Source of the DNA: Streptomyces sp. NRRL WC-3742
Lineage (GTDB): Bacteria; Actinomycetota; Actinomycetes; Streptomycetales; Streptomycetaceae
DNA: 64,000 nt
Reading direction: 5' to 3'
Assembly: GCF_000720635.1 (NCBI RefSeq)
Contig: NZ_JOCF01000005.1
Span: forward strand, 124,001 to 188,000
Position 1 is the stretch's first letter, and each line of letters begins with the position of its first letter. Below are positions 7,024 to 15,534 of this stretch, in pieces. The notes beneath the pieces were generated by a model. It was not told the origin of the DNA. It did no database searches and saw only the letters and a list, made by a program, of their open reading frames with translations. Position numbers and translations under genes: made by a program.

Positions 7024-8324
7024 TGTCCTCCTCGCTGAAGACGCTCAAGCTGGCCATCGTCGGCGGAGGTTCGACGTACACGCCGGAACTGATCGACGGC
7101 TTCGCGCGGCTGCGCGACACCCTGCCGGTCGGCGAGCTGGTGCTGATCGACCCGGCCGCCGAGCGGCTGGAGCTCGTCGGGGGCCTGGCCCGGCGGATCT
7201 TCGCCAGGCAGGGGCACCCGGCCGCCGTCACGACGACGACCGACCTGGTGGCGGGTGTCGCGGACGCCGACGCCGTCCTGCTCCAGCTGCGCGTCGGCGG
7301 GCAGGCCGCCCGCGACCAGGACGAGACCTGGCCGCTGGAGTGCGGCTGCGTCGGGCAGGAGACCACCGGCGCCGGCGGGCTCGCCAAGGCGCTGCGCACC
7401 GTCCCGGTGGTGCTGGACATCGCCGAGCAGGTCCGCCGTACCAACCCGGACGCGTGGATCGTCGACTTCACCAACCCGGTCGGCATCGTCACCCGCGCCC
7501 TGCAGAGCGCCGGGCACAAGGCCGTGGGCCTGTGCAACGTGGCGATCGGCTTCCAGCGCAAGTTCGCCGCCCACCTGAACGTCGACCCCGAGCTGATCCG
7601 CCTGGACCACGTCGGCCTCAACCACCTCACCTGGGAGCGCGGCGTCACCCTGCTCGACGCCCCCGGCTCGGCGACCGGCCGGGAGGTGCTGCCCGAGCTG
7701 CTGCGGGACTTCGGCAAGGAGATCGCCGAGGACCTGCACCTGCCGCAGCCCTTCGTGCGGCGGCTCGGCGTGGTGCCCTCCTACTACCTGCGGTACTTCT
7801 ACCAGCACGACGTGGTGGTGGAGGAGCTCAAGGCGCAGGGCTCGCGGGCCGCGCAGGTCGCCGAGATCGAGCGGCAGCTGCTGGAGATGTACGCCGACCC
7901 GGCCCTGGACACCAAGCCGGAGCTGCTCGGCAAGCGCGGCGGCGCCTTCTACTCGGAGGCGGCCGTCCAGCTGATCGCCTCCCTGCTCGGCACCGACGCC
8001 GGGACCTCCGTCCAGGTCGTCAACACCCGCAACGACGGGGTGCTCCCGTTCCTGCCGGACGACGCCGTGATCGAGGTGCCCGCCGAGGTCGACGCCGCGG
8101 GCGTACGGCCGCTGCCGCAGCGGCCCGTCGAGCCGCTGTACGCCGGGCTGATCGCCGCCGTCACCGGCTACGAGCACCTCGCCCTGGAGGCCGCCCTGCA
8201 CGGCGGCCGCGACCGGGTCTTCGACGCCCTGCTCGCCCACCCGCTCGTCGGCCAGATCGAACTCGCCGACCGGCTCACCGACCGGCTGCTCGCCCACAAC
8301 CGCGACCACCTCGCCTGGGCCTGA
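7023..8324 (+). CDS. GH4 6-phospho-beta-glucosidase-type glycosidase
   Basis: This 433-residue cytoplasmic enzyme belongs to glycoside hydrolase family 4, which cleaves (often 6-phosphorylated) glycosides by an NAD- and Mn-dependent oxidation-elimination mechanism. The Rossmann start IVGGGSTYTPEL, the DFTNPVGIVTRAL strand and the metal ligands Cys171 (in GLCNVAIGF) and His201 (in GLNHLTW) are present. A CGCVGQETTGAGG segment supports the 6-phospho-beta-glucosidase branch. The start at ATG 7023 overlaps the permease stop. Because CUT1 importers bring in unphosphorylated sugars, the kinase encoded next may phosphorylate the substrate or product; alternatively the enzyme accepts non-phosphorylated sugars, as some GH4 members do. 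The exact sugar is unknown; a chitobiose- or cellobiose-type substrate is a guess. Confidence 0.88.
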   Translation: MSSSLKTLKLAIVGGGSTYTPELIDGFARLRDTLPVGELVLIDPAAERLELVGGLARRIFARQGHPAAVTTTTDLVAGVADADAVLLQLRVGGQAARDQDETWPLECGCVGQETTGAGGLAKALRTVPVVLDIAEQVRRTNPDAWIVDFTNPVGIVTRALQSAGHKAVGLCNVAIGFQRKFAAHLNVDPELIRLDHVGLNHLTWERGVTLLDAPGSATGREVLPELLRDFGKEIAEDLHLPQPFVRRLGVVPSYYLRYFYQHDVVVEELKAQGSRAAQVAEIERQLLEMYADPALDTKPELLGKRGGAFYSEAAVQLIASLLGTDAGTSVQVVNTRNDGVLPFLPDDAVIEVPAEVDAAGVRPLPQRPVEPLYAGLIAAVTGYEHLALEAALHGGRDRVFDALLAHPLVGQIELADRLTDRLLAHNRDHLAWA

Positions 8325-8433
8325 CGGCTCCGGGCAGGCCCCCCGCTCCGGGGGCCGACCACCCCCGGCCGCTCACCCGGCCGGGCCCCCGGCCGGGGAT
8401 CACGGCCGGGCCACGTACGAGCCCGGGGATCTG

Positions 8434-9441
8434 ATGACCCACCAGCCCGAACCCATCCTGCCCGGCGTCCTCGCCATCGACGCGGGCAACTCCAAGACCG
8501 ACGTCGCCCTGATCGGCCTCGACGGCACCGTCCTCGGCAGCGCCCGCGGGGGCGGCTTCACCCCTCACAGCATCGGCGAGGCGGCCGCCGTCGCCGGGCT
8601 CGTCCCCCTCGTCGAGCAGGCCGCCGCGGCCGCCGGCCACGCCGACTGGAGCGGCGTGCTCACCACCCACGTCAGCGCCTGCCTCGCCAACGCCGACCTG
8701 CCCGTCCAGGAGGACGGGCTGCGCCGCGCGCTGGAGGCGTACCCGTGGGGCCTGGACAACACCGTCGTCAACGACACCTTCGGCCTGCTGCGGGCCGGCA
8801 CCGACGGCCCGCGCGGCGTCGCCGTCGTCTGCGGCGCCGGGATCAACTGCGCGGGCCTCCTGCCGGACGGGCGCACCGCCCGCTTCCCCGCCCTCGGCGA
8901 GCTCACCGGCGACTGGGGCGGCGGCGGGGGCCTGGCCATCTCCGCCATGTGGAACGCGGTCCGGGCCGAGGACGGCCGCGGCGGCCCCACCGCCCTGGCC
9001 GCCGCCATCGCCGAGCACTTCGGCCTGCCCACCGCGGGCGCCGTCGCGGAGGCCGTCCACCTCGGGCACCTGCCCGGCACGCGGCTGCACGAGATCGTCC
9101 GGTTGCTGTTCGCCGTCGCCCGCCAGGGTGACGCGGTGGCCCTCAAGTTGATCGACCGCCAGGCCGACGAGATCGTCCGCCTCGCCGTCGTCGCGCTCAC
9201 CCGCCTCGACCTGCTCGACTCCCCCGCCCCGGTGGTGCTCGGCGGCGGGGTGCTCGCCGCCCGGCAGCCGCTGCTGCTCGACAACGTCACCGCCCGCCTC
9301 GCCGAGGCCGCTCCGCTGGCCGAACCCCGGGTGGTCGACGCGCCGCCGGTGCTCGGCGCGGCCCTGCTCGGCCTCGACCACCTGCGCGCGGGGGCCGTGG
9401 CCCAGGCGCGGGTGCGGGCCGCGTACGAGGTCTCGGCCTGA
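8434..9441 (+). CDS. BadF/BadG-type sugar kinase (N-acetylglucosamine kinase-like)
   Basis: This 335-residue protein has an actin-fold ATPase core: phosphate-1 motif AIDAGNSKTDVALIG, connect motif NDTFGLLRAG, phosphate-2 CGAGINCAG, and a Gly-rich GELTGDWGGGGGLA loop. This pattern is that of the BadF/BadG/BcrA/BcrD family, which includes eukaryotic-type N-acetylglucosamine kinases. In this operon the role is most likely ATP-dependent phosphorylation of the imported or released sugar. It follows GH4 after 109 bp containing a small GC hairpin (about 8337-8356), and a strong hairpin at 9457 closes the operon. Amino-sugar specificity is inferred from homologues, not visible here. Confidence 0.82.
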   Translation: MTHQPEPILPGVLAIDAGNSKTDVALIGLDGTVLGSARGGGFTPHSIGEAAAVAGLVPLVEQAAAAAGHADWSGVLTTHVSACLANADLPVQEDGLRRALEAYPWGLDNTVVNDTFGLLRAGTDGPRGVAVVCGAGINCAGLLPDGRTARFPALGELTGDWGGGGGLAISAMWNAVRAEDGRGGPTALAAAIAEHFGLPTAGAVAEAVHLGHLPGTRLHEIVRLLFAVARQGDAVALKLIDRQADEIVRLAVVALTRLDLLDSPAPVVLGGGVLAARQPLLLDNVTARLAEAAPLAEPRVVDAPPVLGAALLGLDHLRAGAVAQARVRAAYEVSA

Positions 9442-9456
9442 CCTCACCCCCGACCT

Positions 9457-9494
9457 CCCGTCCCCTCCCGGTGTGCGGATCGGGAGGGGACGGG
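9457..9494 (+). terminator. Operon terminator after the kinase gene
   Basis: Perfect 14-bp arms CCCGTCCCCTCCCG and complement, 10-nt loop, 16 bp after the stop. Confidence 0.75.
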
Positions 9495-9562
9495 AACCGT
9501 GGACGGAGCCTCAGACGTGTACCCCGTTACCGACATCGGCCGAGAACGGGGAGACTTGTGCC

Positions 9563-10120
9563 ATGGCCGTGCCCCGCACCCTCCTCGCCGCCGCCCTCCT
9601 CGGCTGTACCGCCATGGCGGCCCTGACCGCCTGCGACCCCGCCGACTCCGGCCCCACCGTGACCGCCGCCTCCGCCGCCGCGGCCGCGGACGACCAGGGC
9701 GAGGACCCGCTGGCCGACGACTTCGGCGACGAGGACGACCTCGACGCCGTTCCCTCCGCCCCGGGCGCCCCCTCCTCCCCCACGCCGGGCTGCACCGCCC
9801 CGGCCCCGCAGCCCGGGCACCAGGTGGTGCTCGTCGTCACCGCCGACGCCTCCGAGCTCACCGCCCGCCCCGCCGACTACTCCTGCGCCCAGACCCGCTA
9901 CCTCCCCACCGGCCCCGCCGTCCACTACGGCTTCGCCGACAGCGGCGTCACCGCCACCCTCGCCGAACGGCCCCGCCCCGTCCCCCTCGACGAGCTGATC
10001 GACCACCTCGGCGACTGCCTCGCCGCCCAGGACCCGGCCACCTGCCACGGCAACGCCTACGACGTCGCCCTCGACCAGCACGGCCGCATCTCCCGCATCG
10101 GCGAACTCGACCTGCCGTAA
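9563..10120 (+). CDS. Small secreted lipoprotein of unknown function
   Basis: This 185-residue protein starts at ATG 9563, behind a GGGAG at 9549. The N-terminus is a lipoprotein signal with lipobox ALTAC, so the mature protein would be anchored outside the membrane by a diacylated Cys near position 23. An Ala-rich and acidic linker follows (EDPLADDFGDEDDLD), then a roughly 120-residue domain with paired cysteines (CTAPAPQPG, YSCAQTRYLP, GDCLAAQDPATCHG) that may form disulfides. It ends LDQHGRISRIGELDLP. I do not recognise the family. It stands alone, with hairpins upstream and a gene-free 340 bp downstream. Confidence 0.7.
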   Translation: MAVPRTLLAAALLGCTAMAALTACDPADSGPTVTAASAAAAADDQGEDPLADDFGDEDDLDAVPSAPGAPSSPTPGCTAPAPQPGHQVVLVVTADASELTARPADYSCAQTRYLPTGPAVHYGFADSGVTATLAERPRPVPLDELIDHLGDCLAAQDPATCHGNAYDVALDQHGRISRIGELDLP

Positions 10121-10461
10121 GGGTTCCGGGCAGGTCGTGCACGAGTCGCGCATACGGTGTAGAACCTCCCGTCAACTGTTGGCACTCTGCTGCGCTACGC
10201 GTGTCGACGGGCGCCGGCCTGCGGGGTTTTGACGTTCGCTACGTTCGGGTGGGTTTTCTTTACGTACGGGCTCGTTGACCCGGTTTCGGCGGCTCTGCTT
10301 TCCTTCGAGCGGTCGGCGGCGACCGGCGCCCACCACCCCACGATCCGGAGTCGATGTGCGGTCGACTCCTGCCGGTCGCCGCTGCCCTCACCCCCATGCG
10401 TCCCCCCACTGTGCCGTCGCCGCCCACCGGTGTGCGCCGGCACCAGAGAGGAACCCTCACG
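10121..10461. other. 341-bp intergenic region, no gene seen
   Basis: Neither strand shows a plausible gene. The sequence contains TTTTGACG and TTGACC hexamers resembling -35 boxes (around 10229 and 10275) but no convincing partner -10, and no strong hairpin. It probably holds the promoter of the secreted protein gene downstream. Confidence 0.4.
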
Positions 10462-11562
10462 ATGGGCATCTCCCCCACCTCCCGGCTGCGCCGGAACCGG
10501 AACCGGGCCCTGACCGGGCTGAGCGCGCTCGCGCTGGCCGCGACCGGGTTCGCGGCGGCGCCGGCCGCGCAGGCCGACCAGCCGGTCCGCGAGACGGCCG
10601 GGAACAGCCACCCGTACCGGCACGGCGTCCACCCGACCAAGGAGGCGGCCGGTAATGCGGCCGCCCAGCGCACGTCGAACCTGCGCTACGGCGGGGGCGT
10701 CGACGGGATCGGCGTCACCACCGGCGCCCCGAAGGTGTACCTGGTCTTCTGGGGCACCCAGTGGGGCAGCCAGGGCACCGACTCCAGCGGCTACACCACG
10801 CTGTCCGGCGACCCGAAGGGCGAGGCCGTACGGGCGCAGCAGCTCTTCAAGGGGCTGGGCACCAACGGCGAGACCTGGTCGGGCGTCATGACGCAGTACT
10901 GCGAGGGCGTCGCCAAGGGCGCCACCAGCTGCCCGTCCACGGCCGCGCACGTCGCCTACCCGACGGGCGGCGCCCTCGCGGGCGTCTGGGTCGACAACTC
11001 GGCGGCCGCGCCCGGGCAGGCCACCGGCAACCAGCTGGCCGCGGAGGCGGTGAAGGCGGCCGGGCACTTCGGCAACACCACGGCGGCCTCCAACCGCAAC
11101 GTGCAGTACGTGGTGATGTCCCCGACCGGCACCCACCCGGACGGCTTCAACACCGCGAGCGGCAACTTCTGCGCCTGGCACGACTGGAACGGCGACACCA
11201 CGCTGACCGGCGGCGCGGCGCCGAGCCCGTACGGCGACGTGGCGTTCACCAACGACCCGTACGTGCCCGACATGGGCTCCTCCTGCGGCCAGAACTACGT
11301 CAACAGCGGCAGCGCGGGCACCCTGGACGGCGTGACGATCGTCTACGGGCACGAGTACTCGGAGACGATCACCGACCAGAACCCGGCCGGTGGCTGGACG
11401 GACTCGACCGGCTACGAGAACGCCGACAAGTGCGCCTGGAAGGGCACCGGCGGGGTCGGCGGGGCGCAGAACGTGGCGATGGCGACGGGCTCGTTCGCGA
11501 TGCAGGGCACCTGGTCGAACGCGGTGAGCGGGTGCCAGATCTCGCACGCGATCGTTCCCTGA
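10462..11562 (+). CDS. Secreted protein with HEYSE motif, possibly exordium/metalloprotease-like
   Basis: This 366-residue protein begins at ATG 10462 with AGAGAGGAA upstream. It has a Sec signal: a Arg-rich start, the hydrophobic LTGLSALALAATGFAAAP, and a likely cut after AQA near residue 40. The mature protein contains APKVYLVFWGTQWG, four to six cysteines (QYCEG, TSCPS, NFCAWHDW, SSCGQNY, DKCAW, SGCQI) and VYGHEYSETITDQNPAGGW then YENADKCAW. The H-E-x-x-E core followed by DP/NPAGGW and ENADKCAW recalls phosphate-induced/exordium-like secreted proteins and zinc-protease helices, where the second Glu would replace the usual second His. Enzymatic activity is not established by the motif. It is monocistronic, with a shared terminator facing the next operon. 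Confidence 0.65.
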   Translation: MGISPTSRLRRNRNRALTGLSALALAATGFAAAPAAQADQPVRETAGNSHPYRHGVHPTKEAAGNAAAQRTSNLRYGGGVDGIGVTTGAPKVYLVFWGTQWGSQGTDSSGYTTLSGDPKGEAVRAQQLFKGLGTNGETWSGVMTQYCEGVAKGATSCPSTAAHVAYPTGGALAGVWVDNSAAAPGQATGNQLAAEAVKAAGHFGNTTAASNRNVQYVVMSPTGTHPDGFNTASGNFCAWHDWNGDTTLTGGAAPSPYGDVAFTNDPYVPDMGSSCGQNYVNSGSAGTLDGVTIVYGHEYSETITDQNPAGGWTDSTGYENADKCAWKGTGGVGGAQNVAMATGSFAMQGTWSNAVSGCQISHAIVP

Positions 11563-11580
11563 TCCGGAACCGCTGACGGG

Positions 11581-11612
11581 ACGGCGCCGGGGGTGGGTCC
11601 TCCCGGCGCCGT
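11581..11612. terminator. Bidirectional hairpin between convergent genes
   Basis: Perfect 11-bp arms ACGGCGCCGGG and complement lie between the stop of the secreted protein gene (plus strand) and the stop of the response regulator gene (minus strand), so one element can serve both. Confidence 0.7.
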
Positions 11613-11622
11613 TCCGCCGTTC

Positions 11623-12282
11623 TCAGGGCGTGCCGACGAGCCCGAACTCGTACGCCTGGATGACCAGATGGACGCGGTCGCGGGCGTCGAGCTTGCTGAA
11701 CAGCCGGGCGACGTGCGCCTTGGCGGTGGCGACGCTGATGGTGAGCTCGGCGGCGATCTCGGTGTTGGACAGGCCCCGGCCGACGAGGGTGAGCACCTCG
11801 CGTTCGCGTTCGGTGACGCCGGGCGTGAGCGGCCTGCGCGCCGGGGCCGTCTGTTGCGGTCGGGCGACGAACTCGCCGATGAGCCGGCGGGTGATGGCGG
11901 GGGCGATCAGGGCGTCCCCGGCGGCGACGGTGCGGACGCCGTCGAGGATGGTCTCCAGGGCGAGGTCCTTGACCAGAAAGCCGGCGGCTCCGGCCCGCAG
12001 GGCGCCGTAGACGTACTCGTCGTCGTCGAAGGTGGTGAGGACGAGAACGTGGGTGGGCAGGCCCGGGTCGGCGGTGATGCGGCGGGTGGCCTCGATGCCG
12101 TCCACCCCGGGCATCCGGATGTCCATCACGGCGACGTCGGGGCGCAGCCGGCCGGCCAGGTCGACGGCCTCGGCGCCGTCGCCGGCCTCGCCGACCACCT
12201 CGAGGTCGGGGGTGTCGGCGATCAGCACGCGCAGGCCCGTGCGGATGAGCGGCTGGTCGTCGACCAGGAGGACTCGGATCAC
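11623..12282 (-). CDS. NarL/LuxR-type response regulator
   Basis: This 219-residue protein has a receiver domain with VLLVDDQPLIRTGL, the phospho-acceptor in VAVMDIRMPGVDG, and the switch Thr and Lys (VLTTFDD, FLVKD), followed by a LuxR-type HTH (TEREREVLTLVGRGLSN, then IAAELTISVATAKAHVARL). It is translated from GTG 12282, which overlaps the kinase stop (GTGA). It pairs with the histidine kinase encoded just upstream and probably controls the divergent ABC exporter genes, a common streptomycete arrangement. The target promoter would lie in the 134-bp intergenic region 13458-13591. Confidence 0.93.
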   Translation of the reverse strand: MIRVLLVDDQPLIRTGLRVLIADTPDLEVVGEAGDGAEAVDLAGRLRPDVAVMDIRMPGVDGIEATRRITADPGLPTHVLVLTTFDDDEYVYGALRAGAAGFLVKDLALETILDGVRTVAAGDALIAPAITRRLIGEFVARPQQTAPARRPLTPGVTEREREVLTLVGRGLSNTEIAAELTISVATAKAHVARLFSKLDARDRVHLVIQAYEFGLVGTP

Positions 12283-13457
12283 AGCGCCAACTCCTCGGCG
12301 GGGTAGGGAAGTCGGGCGGCGACGCGGAAGCCGCCCTCGGGGCGCGGTCCGGCGCTGAACTCGCCGTGCAGCAGGGCGACCCGCTCGCGCATGCCGGCGA
12401 GGCCGTAGCCGGTGCCCGGGGCGGCGGACGAGCCCCCACCGAGGTCGACGATGCTGAGTGCGAGGTCGCGGGGGCCGTACTGGACGGTGACGTGGCAGTC
12501 GCGGGTGCCGGAGTGCTTGACCACGTTGGTGACGGCCTCCTGGACGATGCGGTAGGCGGCGAGGTCCACCTCGGGCGGCAGCGGCCGGGCCTCGCCGTCG
12601 CGGGTGAGGGCGACCCGGACGCCCGCTCCGGCGGTGCCGGCCACCAGACGGTCCAACTCGGCGAGGCCCGGGGCGACTTCGAGCGGTGCGGCCTCCGCCT
12701 CCGCCTGGCGCAGCGCGCCGAGCATCCGGCGCAGTCCCGCGAGGGTCTCGCGGCTGGTGGTCTCGATGGCGTCGAGGGCGATTCGGGTCTCGGCGGGCTG
12801 GGTGTCCATGACCCGGCGGCCCATGCCGGCCTGGATGGCGATGATGCCGATGCTGTGGGCGACCATGTCGTGCAACTCGCGGGCGATGCGCAGCCGTTCG
12901 GCGGTGACGGCCTGCTCGGTGGCGCGGCCGCGCAGGGCTTCGGCGTGGGCGCGGCTCTGGTGGACGGTGTTGCCGACCAGCCAGGCGATGGCGGTGACGG
13001 CGCCGTAGCCGAGGTAGACCCACGGGTTGGCCCCGTAGCGGGTCACCAGGCCCCACAGGTACAGCGCGGCGATGGTGCCCATGGGCAGGGCGAGGGCGGT
13101 CAGCGAGTCGCGTCGGGGGCGGGTGGCCGCGCAGTAGCCGACGACCGTGATGGCGATCAGGAACTGGAGCGGGGCCGCCTCCTGGACCTTCCACATGCCG
13201 AGCGTGTAGAGGCCGCCCGCGAGTGCCACGGCGATGGCGACCAGGGGCAGCCGGACCAGGAAGGTGGCGACCAGGGTGGTGACGACGGCGGTGACCAGCA
13301 GCGCCATGTCCTCGGGGTTGCCCTGGTAGTTGAAGAGGTGCTCCAGTTCGCGGTCGCGGGTGAAGCAGCGGAACACCACGAGGGTCGTCCAGAAGGCCGC
13401 CACCCACACGCCGGGCGGCAGGCGCCGGAGCAGCGGCGGGCGGGGCTCGGTGATCAT
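12279..13457 (-). CDS. Sensor histidine kinase (HisKA_3 type)
   Basis: This 392-residue kinase has an N-terminal membrane domain of about five or six helices (residues 15-165) with little extracellular sequence, so it probably senses a membrane or intramembrane signal. A dimerisation helix carries the phospho-acceptor His in RIARELHDMVAHSIGII (about residues 190-206). The HATPase_c domain has an N-box in IVQEAVTNVVKHSG and a G-box GTGYGLAGMRERV. The start is ATG 13457. Its 4-nt overlap with the regulator implies coupled translation. Confidence 0.93.
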   Translation of the reverse strand: MITEPRPPLLRRLPPGVWVAAFWTTLVVFRCFTRDRELEHLFNYQGNPEDMALLVTAVVTTLVATFLVRLPLVAIAVALAGGLYTLGMWKVQEAAPLQFLIAITVVGYCAATRPRRDSLTALALPMGTIAALYLWGLVTRYGANPWVYLGYGAVTAIAWLVGNTVHQSRAHAEALRGRATEQAVTAERLRIARELHDMVAHSIGIIAIQAGMGRRVMDTQPAETRIALDAIETTSRETLAGLRRMLGALRQAEAEAAPLEVAPGLAELDRLVAGTAGAGVRVALTRDGEARPLPPEVDLAAYRIVQEAVTNVVKHSGTRDCHVTVQYGPRDLALSIVDLGGGSSAAPGTGYGLAGMRERVALLHGEFSAGPRPEGGFRVAARLPYPAEELAL

Positions 13458-13591
13458 GAAGGCGATGGTAGCCGTGGGCGGCGGGCGGCCGCATTGGCCC
13501 GGGGACGTAATCCCGCAGGCCCGTACGGCTCGGGCGGTTGTGTTCCCCGGCCCGATGCCGGGCGGCGGGCACGGGCGGCACCGTTGTCCCC

Positions 13592-14503
13592 GTGATCGAG
13601 ATCGAGCGACTGACCAAGAGGTACGGCGCCACCACGGCCGTCGACCAGCTGAGCTTCACCGTCCGCCCCGGCGCCGTCACGGGCTTCCTCGGCCCCAACG
13701 GCGCGGGCAAGTCCACCACACTGCGGATGATCCTGGGCCTGAACACCCCCACCTCCGGCACCGTCACCGTGGACGGGGTGCCCTTCGCGGGCCGGCCGCG
13801 CGGGCTGCGGCACGTGGGCGCGCTGCTGGACGCCTCCGACGTGCACGGCGGGCGCACCGCCCGGGCGCACCTGTCGGCGCTGGCGCGCGGCAACCGCATC
13901 CCGCTCGGGCGGGTGGAGGAGGTGCTGGTGGAGGTGGGCCTGGCCAAGGCCGCCGGGCGGCGCATCGGCGGGTACTCGCTGGGCATGAAGCAGCGGCTCG
14001 GCATCGCGGGCGCACTGCTCGGCGATCCGCCGGTGCTGCTGTTCGACGAGCCGCTCAACGGGCTTGACCCGGAGGGGGTGCTGTGGGTGCGCGGGCTGTT
14101 CCGGCGGCTCGCCGAGGAGGGGCGGACCGTCTTCGTCTCCAGCCACATGATGGCGGAGATGGAGCACACCGCCGACCACCTGGTGGTGATCGGGCGCGGA
14201 CGGCTGATCGCGGACCAGAGCCTGACGGAGTTCTCCGCGACGAACGCGGAGACGGGAGTCGCCGTCCGTACGCCCGAACTCGCCTCGCTGGAGCCGGTGT
14301 TGCTGGCGGAGGGCGCGGAACTGCGTCGGACGGAGCCGGAGTTCGGGATCGTCACGGGCTTGGATGCCCAGCGGATCGGTGAACTCGCCCTGCGGCACGG
14401 GCTGGTGCTGCACGAGCTGAGCCCCCGCACGTCGTCCCTGGAGTCGGCGTTCATGTCCCTGACCGCCGACAGCGTCGAGTACCTGGCTGGAGAGGCCCGA
14501 TGA
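13592..14503 (+). CDS. ABC exporter ATP-binding protein
   Basis: This 303-residue ATPase has a Walker A GPNGAGKST, a signature YSLGMKQRLGIA (a variant typical of the drug-exporter/DrrA subgroup), Walker B LLFDEPLNGLDP and H-loop FVSSHMMAE. The start GTG 13592 gives the canonical VIEIERLTKRYG opening; no ribosome binding site precedes it, so translation from a leaderless or very short leader mRNA is possible. The stop overlaps the permease start (ATGA). It is divergent from the two-component operon, which is likely its regulator. It probably exports an antimicrobial or lipid. Confidence 0.9.
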   Translation: MIEIERLTKRYGATTAVDQLSFTVRPGAVTGFLGPNGAGKSTTLRMILGLNTPTSGTVTVDGVPFAGRPRGLRHVGALLDASDVHGGRTARAHLSALARGNRIPLGRVEEVLVEVGLAKAAGRRIGGYSLGMKQRLGIAGALLGDPPVLLFDEPLNGLDPEGVLWVRGLFRRLAEEGRTVFVSSHMMAEMEHTADHLVVIGRGRLIADQSLTEFSATNAETGVAVRTPELASLEPVLLAEGAELRRTEPEFGIVTGLDAQRIGELALRHGLVLHELSPRTSSLESAFMSLTADSVEYLAGEAR

Positions 14504-15345
14504 GCACCCTGACCCTTGGCCGGACCGCGGAGCCGGCACCCCGGTTCTTCGACCTGCTCGCCGCCGAGTGGATCAAGTTGACTTCGCTGCGGTCGACGTA
14601 CTGGGTGCTGGCCCTCGCCTCCCTGGTGGCGATCGGCGTCAACCTCAACGCGGTGCACACCGACCTGACGTACATCGACCACCCGCCGACGCCGATGCCC
14701 GGCGGGCACGCGTTCCGCTACGACCCGCTGCACCACGGCCTCAACAGCATCGCGAGCGACCTGATGAGCATCGCGGCCGGCTCGCTGGGCGCGATCACCG
14801 TGTTCGGCGAGTACACCACCGGAATGATCCGCACCACCTTCGCCGCCGTCCCCGACCGGCGGGGCGTGATCGGCGCCAAGGTGCTGCTGATCGGCGCGGT
14901 CACCGGGCTCGCCGGGCTGGTGGTGTCCTTCGCGTCCTTCCTCGCCACCAACGCGATGCTGTCCTCCCGGCACCTCGGGCTCTCCCTCGGCGACGACGGG
15001 TGCCTGAGGGCCGTCCTCGGGTACGCGGCGATCGTGCCCACCTGCGCGCTGATCGGGATGGCGCTGGGCGCGCTGCTGCGGCACGCCACCGCCTCGATCG
15101 TGTCGATGGTGCTGCTGCTGTTCGTCCTGCCGCTGATGTTCGGCGGGGACCGCTACCCGTGGCTCAAGCGGATCGGCGACCACCTGCCCTCGCGCACGGT
15201 GGCGCGGCTGACCCTCAACCCGCACTCCTTCACCACGATGGGGGCGAACCCGCCGAGCGTGCTGGACGCCTGGATCACCATGGGCGTGTGGGCGGCGGTC
15301 GCGGCGGCGGTGGCGGTGGTCGTGGTGCGTCGCCGGGACGTGTGA
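14500..15345 (+). CDS. ABC-2 type exporter permease
   Basis: This 281-residue membrane protein has six predicted helices: one after a cytoplasmic FFDLLAAEWIKLTSLRSTYW start, then a cluster from residue 75 to the end. The motif AAEWIKLTSLRS is common in ABC-2 permeases, and the large loop after helix 1 (about residues 50-75) is periplasmic-side. It overlaps the ATPase gene by 4 nt and together they form the exporter. A hairpin follows directly at 15350. Confidence 0.88.
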   Translation: MSTLTLGRTAEPAPRFFDLLAAEWIKLTSLRSTYWVLALASLVAIGVNLNAVHTDLTYIDHPPTPMPGGHAFRYDPLHHGLNSIASDLMSIAAGSLGAITVFGEYTTGMIRTTFAAVPDRRGVIGAKVLLIGAVTGLAGLVVSFASFLATNAMLSSRHLGLSLGDDGCLRAVLGYAAIVPTCALIGMALGALLRHATASIVSMVLLLFVLPLMFGGDRYPWLKRIGDHLPSRTVARLTLNPHSFTTMGANPPSVLDAWITMGVWAAVAAAVAVVVVRRRDV

Positions 15346-15349
15346 GGCG

Positions 15350-15395
15350 CCTCCTCCACGGGACGATCCGCAGGCGGACCGTACCGTGGAGGAGG
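15350..15395 (+). terminator. Hairpin after the exporter operon
   Basis: CCTCCTCCACGG (15350-15361) is exactly complementary to CCGTGGAGGAGG (15384-15395), with a 22-nt loop that can itself pair. Confidence 0.6.
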
Positions 15396-15534
15396 GATCC
15401 GCGCGAGGGCGCGGCTTGCCCGGCGGGCCGGGATCGGGTTAGACACATGGGGATGTGTCGCCTCCGGTTCCGATGGTTCGGACGTTCCGGATGATCCGGA
15501 CGTGCCGGGCGCGGCTCCAGCGAAAGGCCCTCCC

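Noticed and set aside
11623-15225. A 1200-codon open minus-strand frame running from the response regulator through the kinase and ABC genes
   Set aside because: Very GC-rich DNA leaves long frames opposite real genes. Only the part from 12282 down has coding features; the rest is antisense to the ABC exporter genes or out of frame with the kinase.
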